Translations under genes and position numbers: made by a program
Source: an uncultured Actinomycetes bacterium
GTDB lineage: Bacteria; Actinomycetota; Acidimicrobiia; Acidimicrobiales; Microtrichaceae
Reading direction: 5' to 3'
NCBI GenBank assembly: GCA_903941145.1
Contig: CAJANQ010000520.1
Span: 1 to 10,367, forward strand
DNA length: 10,367 nucleotides
The notes under the pieces: generated by a model
The model's input: the letters and a program-made list of their open reading frames with translations, nothing else
Told to the model about the DNA's origin: nothing
Databases searched by the model: none
Part shown: positions 5,215-10,367 of the stretch, piece after piece
Numbering within the stretch: position 1 is the first letter of the stretch
Layout: every line of letters begins with the position of its first letter

Positions 5215-8052
5215 TCAGACGTCGAGCAGCACGGCGCCGACCGGACCGGTGGCGAACGTGCGGGCCCGGGCGGCGGCCTCTTCGGCGTCCCTGGTGGCGG
5301 TGCGGCCCTCGACCACTGCGAACGCAGCACTGTCGGCCCAGGCCAGCGTCTCGACGGCCGGCACCGTGCCCAGCAGCGGCGGGGCGAGCACGACGACCCG
5401 GACGTCAGGGCCCAGCTGCTCGAGCACGGACGGGTCGAGACGGGTGGACTCGCCCTTCACGGGACGGCCGGCCGGGACCAGCTGGAGGGAGCCGTCGCCC
5501 AGCGCTCGGCGCACGGCACGGGGCAGGAGCCGCTTGGGCACCGGCCGCAGCACGTCGGCCACCGACGTCTGGCCGGCCGCAGCCTCGGTGAGGCCGGGCC
5601 GGAACCCGGCGCCGAGCCGGAGGCTCATCCACGGCCGCTCGACCTGCGCGTCGACCAGCAAGACCTGGTAGCCCTCGGCCGCGAGCCCGGCCGCGACGCC
5701 CATCGCCAGCGTCTGCACAGCCCGGTCGGCCCGGGGGGCGGACACCACCAACCGGCGTGCCACCCCTTCGACGAGGGCCGTGCCGCCGCTCGGCAGCCCG
5801 CGGTCAGGGGCCCGCCGGGCCCACATCTCCTGGGACATCGTGTCGACCTGCAGGAACTGGTCGCGGGTGGCGGAGAACTTCCGGCCGGACCCGCCGACGT
5901 GCGCCCAGGTGACCAGGCCCAGGTGACGACGCAGGTCGTCGTCGTCGTTCACGCGCGGCACCCGCTGCTGCGTGAGCATGATCCCCGCCGCCACCAGCAG
6001 CCCGGTGAGCGTGCCCACGATGGCGACCCAGACCGTGCGGGGCTCCTCGATGGTGAGCACCGGGTCCTGGTAGGCGCGCAGGTAGAGCGGGCCGTCGTAG
6101 TAGCGCTGCTCGCCCGGCACGACCGGACGCACCTCGTCGGCGGTCATCTCGCCGGCCACCTCCCGGGACGAGGCGAGCACGGCGTCGAGCGCAGTGACCA
6201 TGTGCGGGAGCACCTTCACGGACCGCGCCTTGTCGGTGTCGGTGTACGCGATCTCGATGTACACACCGAACTCGGGCCGGAGCACCGACAGACGGTCACG
6301 GATCTCGGGCACGGTCAGGTCGACGCCCGACTGCTCCTTGAGCTCGGCCGCGTAGGCGTCCGAGATGGCGAGCGTCGTGATCTCCTGGGTCCGCTTGGTG
6401 TCGACCCGGATCGACTTGGTCCCCACGGGCACGTCGAGCTTGGGCACGACCACGCCGCCGGTGGCGATGTAGCGGGTGGGCACGTTGGCGAACACGGCGA
6501 CCGACAGGAACAGGCCAGCGGCTGCACCGAGCGCCAGTGCGGACCGGAACCGGTGCGAGAACCGGAGGTCCCACCGGGCCAGCTCGGGCGACTCCCACTC
6601 GCGGTCCCGGTCGGCCAGGCCGTCGTCGGAGTCCTCGGGCACCTTGAGCGCCGGATCGACCGCGAACGTCGGCTGCGACGGGCCGGCCAGGCCGGACCAC
6701 CGGGTATGGATCGACGGCACCTGGAGCGCGGCCGCCAGGCCGAACAGGCTCCACGCGAGCTTGTTGTTGAGCAGGGGGACGAAGTTCGAGCTGCTGAGCA
6801 CCGGCAGCATCATCACGAACAGCGTGGTGCTCAGGTCCTTCGTGTGGCGCCACCGTGGTCGGGCGAACCCCCAGAGGGTCACGATGAAGATCGACGCGAA
6901 CAGCCCCAGGCCCACGGCACCCAGGTCGCCCTGGATGTCCATCCACGTGTTGTGGGACGACACGTCGGCGCGGGGGTCCTCCTGCAGCTGCACGCCGGGC
7001 GTCACGAGCAGGTTCGGGATGATTTGGGTCCGCAGCTGGCCGAAGCCCCAGCCGATCACCGGCCGCTCCAGGATCAGGTCGACCGTGACGTTCCAGAAGT
7101 CGAGGCGGCCCGCGCCACGGTCGGCGAAGACGCGCGACAGGTTGTTGGGGTTGGCGACGAACCCGACGGCGAACGCAAGGGCTGCCATGACCAGGGCCGC
7201 GACGGCCACCTTGGACCGCTGCTTCACGTCGATGCCGGGCCGGGTGACCATCGTGCCGAAGACGGCGACGGCAGCACCGATGAGCCCGGACCGGCTGCCG
7301 GCGCCGGCCGCACCGGCCAGCACGAACATCAGGGCCAGCGTGTACCAGTTCTTCTCGACCTGGTTCTTGGCGTTCCGCCGGTAGTACACGGTGAGCGGGA
7401 TCATCGACGCCTGGATGAGGCCGAAGAAGTTGGGGTCGCCACCGAACCCCTGCGACCGGGTGCCCAGGAACAGCGCCAGCACGCCGGCACCGGACCCCCA
7501 GAGCCCGCCGAACCAGAACGCCCGCAGGTACCGCTGGATCTTCTCGTGGCTGTCCACCAGCAGCCCGGTGATCCCGAAGAACACGAGCGCCAGGCCGATC
7601 AGGCCCATGGAGAAGATGAAGCTCGAGAGCTTGGCCGACCAGGCCCCGCTGAGCAGCGAGAACACCGTCAGGAGCCAGACCGGCACCCAGTGGCGCGTCG
7701 GGATGGCGGGAGGCCGCCAACGTTCCACGACCAGCTTGTAGACCAGGTAGATCCCGCCGAAGGCCGCGATGAACCGTCCGAGGCGCACCGGGCCGAAGCC
7801 GAGCCCGTCGAAGTGGATGAGGAACGCCACCACCTCGAAGAACGCGAACCCGCGGCGCCAGACCCAGATCGAGATGCCGGCGAGCATCGCCACGAGCGAG
7901 GCGCTGAGCACGCCCCACTTGGAGGCGACCAGCCACAGCAGGACCGGGAGCGCGAGCACGGACAGCACGACGGCGGGCCCGAGGCCCCAGCCGTTGCCCA
8001 GGTTGCGCCGGCCGCCGGGTGGCTGCTCGGTCGGTCGTTCGAGTGTCTGCAC
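5215..8052 (-). CDS. Fusion: O-antigen ligase/polymerase-like (Wzy/WaaL) domain + Wzz + degenerate BY-kinase domain
   Basis: Encodes 945 residues from GTG 8052; an earlier in-frame GTG at 8148 would give 977. Residues about 25-448 form a polytopic membrane domain of the O-antigen ligase/polymerase family. SRSG sits at 253-256, and HN followed by GDLGAVG (H367, G378, G381) fits the H[NSQ]-x9-G-x2-[GTY] pattern described for WaaL-type ligases. An acidic cytoplasmic linker (about 452-501) follows, then a Wzz module: TM 504-522, external domain about 524-672, TM 674-693. The last domain (about 730-945) has the CpsD/CapB fold signature. Its Walker A region is SAPRADRAVQT (771-781) without GK[ST]; VLLVDAQVERP (797-807) is kept; Walker B is VVVLAPPLLG (886-895) without Asp; no tyrosine tail. 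I infer polymerisation or ligation of a surface glycan with built-in length control and no kinase activity. Polymerase versus ligase cannot be decided from sequence alone. Confidence 0.85.
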   Translation of the reverse strand: MQTLERPTEQPPGGRRNLGNGWGLGPAVVLSVLALPVLLWLVASKWGVLSASLVAMLAGISIWVWRRGFAFFEVVAFLIHFDGLGFGPVRLGRFIAAFGGIYLVYKLVVERWRPPAIPTRHWVPVWLLTVFSLLSGAWSAKLSSFIFSMGLIGLALVFFGITGLLVDSHEKIQRYLRAFWFGGLWGSGAGVLALFLGTRSQGFGGDPNFFGLIQASMIPLTVYYRRNAKNQVEKNWYTLALMFVLAGAAGAGSRSGLIGAAVAVFGTMVTRPGIDVKQRSKVAVAALVMAALAFAVGFVANPNNLSRVFADRGAGRLDFWNVTVDLILERPVIGWGFGQLRTQIIPNLLVTPGVQLQEDPRADVSSHNTWMDIQGDLGAVGLGLFASIFIVTLWGFARPRWRHTKDLSTTLFVMMLPVLSSSNFVPLLNNKLAWSLFGLAAALQVPSIHTRWSGLAGPSQPTFAVDPALKVPEDSDDGLADRDREWESPELARWDLRFSHRFRSALALGAAAGLFLSVAVFANVPTRYIATGGVVVPKLDVPVGTKSIRVDTKRTQEITTLAISDAYAAELKEQSGVDLTVPEIRDRLSVLRPEFGVYIEIAYTDTDKARSVKVLPHMVTALDAVLASSREVAGEMTADEVRPVVPGEQRYYDGPLYLRAYQDPVLTIEEPRTVWVAIVGTLTGLLVAAGIMLTQQRVPRVNDDDDLRRHLGLVTWAHVGGSGRKFSATRDQFLQVDTMSQEMWARRAPDRGLPSGGTALVEGVARRLVVSAPRADRAVQTLAMGVAAGLAAEGYQVLLVDAQVERPWMSLRLGAGFRPGLTEAAAGQTSVADVLRPVPKRLLPRAVRRALGDGSLQLVPAGRPVKGESTRLDPSVLEQLGPDVRVVVLAPPLLGTVPAVETLAWADSAAFAVVEGRTATRDAEEAAARARTFATGPVGAVLLDV

Positions 8053-8100
8053 CCGTCCCCCGGGTCGTTGGACCGTGACGGGACCGCCACGTAGGCCTTG

Positions 8101-8106
8101 AGCGTA
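8101..8106 (-). promoter_or_regulatory. Candidate -10 box for the polymerase-Wzz fusion gene
   Basis: Minus-strand TACGCT fits TANNNT. Transcription starting near 8094 would give a leader of about 40 bases to GTG 8052, which is preceded by a G-rich GGGGGACGG stretch that could serve as a ribosome binding site, although its spacing is short. It would exclude the upstream GTG 8148. No clear -35 is seen. Confidence 0.25.
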
Positions 8107-8155
8107 CCGACACGGACCCTCCGGACGGCGGCGCGGACCGTGGCACACTCGGGCG

Positions 8156-8983
8156 ATGAGCGAGGACGGGCGAACTGGTCCAGACCCCTGGTCGGCCGCG
8201 GCGCGTAGCGGCGACCTCCTGCGGGAGCGGCTGGGGGCCCACCGGTGCGTCGTCGTGCTGGGTTCCGGGTGGGCACCGGTCGCCGAGCAGCTCGGCAGCG
8301 TCCTGGCGACCGAGCCCGTCGAGACTGCCGGACTGGCCGCCCCCGGGGTGCCCGGTCACAGCGCCACCGTGCGGTCGGTCGACGTCGACGGCGTCCCGAC
8401 GCTGGTCCTGGCCGGCCGCGTCCACCTCTACGAGGGCCATGCGCCGTCGTCGGTCTGCCACTCGGTGCGGGCCGCGGTGCTGTCCGGCTGCAGCACGGTG
8501 GTGCTGACCAACGCCGCCGGCGCGGTCCGGCCGGACCTGCAGGTCGGCCGCCCGGTCCTGGTCTCGGACCACCTCAACCTGACCGGCGCCAACCCCATGG
8601 TCGGCGCTCCCCCGCCCGGCGACCCGTCCGAGCGGTTCGTCGACCTGGTCGACCTCTACTCGGCCGGGCGGCGGGCTGCGGTGCAGCAGGCGGTGCCCGG
8701 CACGCCGGAGGGCGTCTACGCCGGGCTCCTGGGCGGGTCGTACGAGACGCCGGCCGAGATCCGGATGCTGGCGACCATGGGCGCCGACCTGGTCGGCATG
8801 TCCACCGTCCTCGAGGCCGTCGCAGCGCGGCACCTGGGCGCCACCGTGGTCGGCGTCTCGCTCGTCACCAACCTGGCCGCCGGCCTGCAGGACCGCGTCG
8901 CGCACTCCGAGGTCCTCGAGGTCGCGGGCGCCTCGACCGACGCGCTCGTCGAGGTCCTCCGCGCCGCCGTCGCGACGGCCTGA
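8156..8983 (+). CDS. punA: Purine nucleoside phosphorylase (trimeric, class I)
   Basis: Encodes 275 residues, the usual size for trimeric PNPs of the PunA/human type. It cleaves purine (deoxy)nucleosides with phosphate to free base and (deoxy)ribose-1-phosphate, in cytoplasmic purine salvage. Visible signatures: phosphate-loop VVLGSGW (33-39), GRVHLYEGH (87-95), LTNAAGAV (117-124), GGSYETPAEIRM (193-204) with the base-pocket Tyr196 and Glu197, GADLVGMST with the sugar-binding Met215, the base-specific Asn239 in LVTNLAAG, and His250 in VAHSEVLE. All expected active-site positions are present. ATG 8156 is the first start; CACACT at 8144-8149, 6 bases upstream, might be a weak -10 of a leaderless message. 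It is divergent from the polysaccharide gene and followed after 17 bases by the sugar-phosphate mutase gene, an order also found in mycobacteria (punA-pmmB). Confidence 0.95.
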   Translation: MSEDGRTGPDPWSAAARSGDLLRERLGAHRCVVVLGSGWAPVAEQLGSVLATEPVETAGLAAPGVPGHSATVRSVDVDGVPTLVLAGRVHLYEGHAPSSVCHSVRAAVLSGCSTVVLTNAAGAVRPDLQVGRPVLVSDHLNLTGANPMVGAPPPGDPSERFVDLVDLYSAGRRAAVQQAVPGTPEGVYAGLLGGSYETPAEIRMLATMGADLVGMSTVLEAVAARHLGATVVGVSLVTNLAAGLQDRVAHSEVLEVAGASTDALVEVLRAAVATA

Positions 8984-9000
8984 ACCCAACGGCTGCCCAG

Positions 9001-10367
9001 ATGACCGACCCGACGTCCGACGCACCGGCCCGGCTGGAGTTCGGCACGGCCGGGATCCGCGGCCCGGTCGGCGACGGCCCGGGACACCTCAACGTGAGCA
9101 GCGTCCGGGTCGTCGCCGACGGGCTGGCGCTCCACCTGCTGGCCACCGACCCTGCGGCGCAGCGTCGGGGCGTGGTCGTCGGCCACGACGCGCGGCACTG
9201 GTCGTACGAGTTCGCGCACGTGGTCGCCGACCGTCTCGTCCGGGCCGGGATCGACGTCCTGGTGTTCGACGCCGCGGTCCCCACGCCGCTCGTCGCCCGG
9301 GCCGTGTCGCAGCTCGGCGCTGGGGCGGGCGTGGTCGTGACGGCCAGCCACAACCCGGCCACCGACAACGGCCTCAAGGTCTACGGGCCCGATGGCGTGC
9401 TGCTCTCGGCCCCTGCCGACGCGCAGGTCGCGGCCGCGGTGGCCCGGGTCGCCGACGGCGAGGAGCTCGTGCAGCGGGCGGCGGAACCGGGGTCGGTCGA
9501 GCACCTGGGCGGGGCCGACGGGGACCACCCTGTCGCCGGGGCGTTCGTGCGCGACGCGCTCGAGCTCGCCGGTCCGGGCACCGGGTCCACGCCGTTCGTC
9601 GCGACCACCGCCCTGCACGGGGTCGGCGGCTCCCTGCTCGGCCGCGTGCTGACCGAGGCCGGGGTCGACCACGTCGCTGTCGCCGAGCAGCTCGCTCCGG
9701 ACCCCGACTTCCCGACCGTGCCCTTCCCGAACCCGGAGGAGCCGCACGTCATGGACCTGGTCCTGCAGCTGGCCGGGCAGCGCGGCGCAGAGGTCGCGCT
9801 GGCTAACGACCCCGATGCCGACCGGGTCGCCGTCGCGGTCCGCCGCAGCGACGGCACGTTCTGGACGCTCACCGGCGACGAGGTCGGCGCCGTGCTGGCC
9901 CACGAGGTGCTCCGGACCGGCCGGGACGTCGACGGCGCGCTCGTGGCCACGACGCTCGTGTCGTCGCGGCTGGTCCCGGCCATGGCGGCCGACGCCGGCG
10001 TCGAGGCCGTGGTCACGCCGACCGGGTTCAAGTGGCTCTGCCGGGCGACGTTCGACCGGCCCGGCTCGGTCCAGCTCCTGGCCTACGAGGAAGCGCTCGG
10101 GTACGCCGTCGGCCCGGGGACCACCGACAAGGACGGCATCGCCACGGCACTCGTCGTCGTACGGGCGCTCGAACGTCTGCGGGACCGGCCCGACCAGCCG
10201 CTCGCCGAGGCCCTCGGCGACCTGTTCGACCAGCTGGCCCGCCGGTTCGGCGCCCACCGGACCAGCAACGGGAGCGTGCGGCTCGAGGTGCCCGCCGGCC
10301 CGGTGGTCGAGCAGCTCCGCGGTACCCGCACCGTCGCCGGCCGGGCGGTCGTGACCGAGGACGAGCC
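9001..10367 (+). CDS. Phosphohexomutase-family enzyme (PmmB/PGM2-like; possible phosphopentomutase), 3' end cut off
   Basis: Open from ATG 9001 to the window end, 455 codons, so the C-terminal phosphate-binding domain is incomplete. Alpha-D-phosphohexomutase signatures: FGTAGIRG (14-21), the phosphoserine loop TASHNP (114-119, Ser116), the metal loop DPDADR (270-275), TGFKW (341-345) and the sugar loop AYEEALGY (361-368) followed by TTDKDGI. The EEALG-type sugar loop and the GFKW motif resemble the PGM2/PmmB branch rather than classical phosphomannomutases, whose loop is GEMSGH-like. Enzymes of this branch include phosphopentomutases interconverting (deoxy)ribose 1- and 5-phosphate. Lying 17 bases after purine nucleoside phosphorylase, that role would close a salvage pathway. 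Mycobacterial PmmB has a longer N-terminus, missing here. No Shine-Dalgarno is visible before ATG 9001, suggesting coupling with punA. Family sure, substrate inferred. Confidence 0.93.
   Translation, partial: MTDPTSDAPARLEFGTAGIRGPVGDGPGHLNVSSVRVVADGLALHLLATDPAAQRRGVVVGHDARHWSYEFAHVVADRLVRAGIDVLVFDAAVPTPLVARAVSQLGAGAGVVVTASHNPATDNGLKVYGPDGVLLSAPADAQVAAAVARVADGEELVQRAAEPGSVEHLGGADGDHPVAGAFVRDALELAGPGTGSTPFVATTALHGVGGSLLGRVLTEAGVDHVAVAEQLAPDPDFPTVPFPNPEEPHVMDLVLQLAGQRGAEVALANDPDADRVAVAVRRSDGTFWTLTGDEVGAVLAHEVLRTGRDVDGALVATTLVSSRLVPAMAADAGVEAVVTPTGFKWLCRATFDRPGSVQLLAYEEALGYAVGPGTTDKDGIATALVVVRALERLRDRPDQPLAEALGDLFDQLARRFGAHRTSNGSVRLEVPAGPVVEQLRGTRTVAGRAVVTEDE

Noticed and set aside
4903..8094. 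A 1063-codon open frame on the plus strand, opposite the polymerase-Wzz fusion gene
   Set aside because: Its translation is dominated by Arg, Gly, His, Gln, Asp and Pro with no hydrophobic segments or known motifs. It is the typical antisense shadow of a long GC-rich gene, whereas the minus strand has clear domain motifs.
6296..9025. A 909-codon minus-strand frame spanning the end of the mutase start region, punA and part of the fusion gene
   Set aside because: It runs antisense through punA, which has all PNP active-site motifs, and then out of frame through the fusion gene. The composition is Arg/Gly/Pro/His-rich shadow sequence.
8716..10257. A 513-codon minus-strand frame opposite the phosphohexomutase
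   Set aside because: The plus strand carries intact FGTAGIRG, TASHNP and DPDADR motifs. The antisense translation shows no family signature.

Overview
The window is a gene-dense stretch of very GC-rich (about 70 % by eye) bacterial chromosome. The gene order tatD - membrane protein - rsmA - ispE, the 33-residue ribosomal protein bS22 and the punA - phosphohexomutase pair all point to an actinobacterium. Protein details and the apparent use of leaderless starts would fit Acidimicrobiia, but that lineage call is only a guess. No tRNA, rRNA, CRISPR array, IS element or phage gene was seen, and no gene-free stretch exceeds about 100 bases.

Layout from left to right. (1) Positions 1-2019, minus strand: the 5' part of a Wzx-type polysaccharide flippase, preceded by a Wzz-type co-polymerase joined to a degenerate BY-kinase (CpsD-like) domain. 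The two genes are 2 bases apart. (2) Positions 2020-2219: a short divergent promoter region, then a tiny plus-strand gene for bS22 (AURKAIP1/COX24 domain). A GC-rich hairpin separates it from the convergent ispE. (3) Positions 2242-5153, minus strand: a tightly packed housekeeping operon, tatD - small Ser/Thr/Gly-rich membrane protein - rsmA - ispE, with ATGA overlaps or 1-base gaps. The small membrane protein sits where mycobacteria carry rpfB. (4) Positions 5215-8052 (possibly 8148), minus strand: one very long gene fusing an O-antigen ligase/polymerase-like membrane domain to a complete Wzz + BY-kinase-like module. (5) Positions 8156-10367, plus strand: purine nucleoside phosphorylase, then a phosphohexomutase/phosphopentomutase-family enzyme that runs off the window.

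How the parts work together. The flippase, the stand-alone Wzz-kinase and the polymerase/ligase-Wzz-kinase fusion look like the export, polymerisation and chain-length core of a surface polysaccharide system. A conserved housekeeping operon is embedded in it. Both kinase-like domains have lost the Walker A lysine and the Walker B aspartate and lack a C-terminal tyrosine tail, so they look like paralogous pseudokinases. The single-chain fusion with a dead kinase domain is the most unusual thing here. The right-hand pair fits nucleoside salvage: phosphorolysis releases (deoxy)ribose-1-phosphate, and the mutase could convert it to the 5-phosphate.
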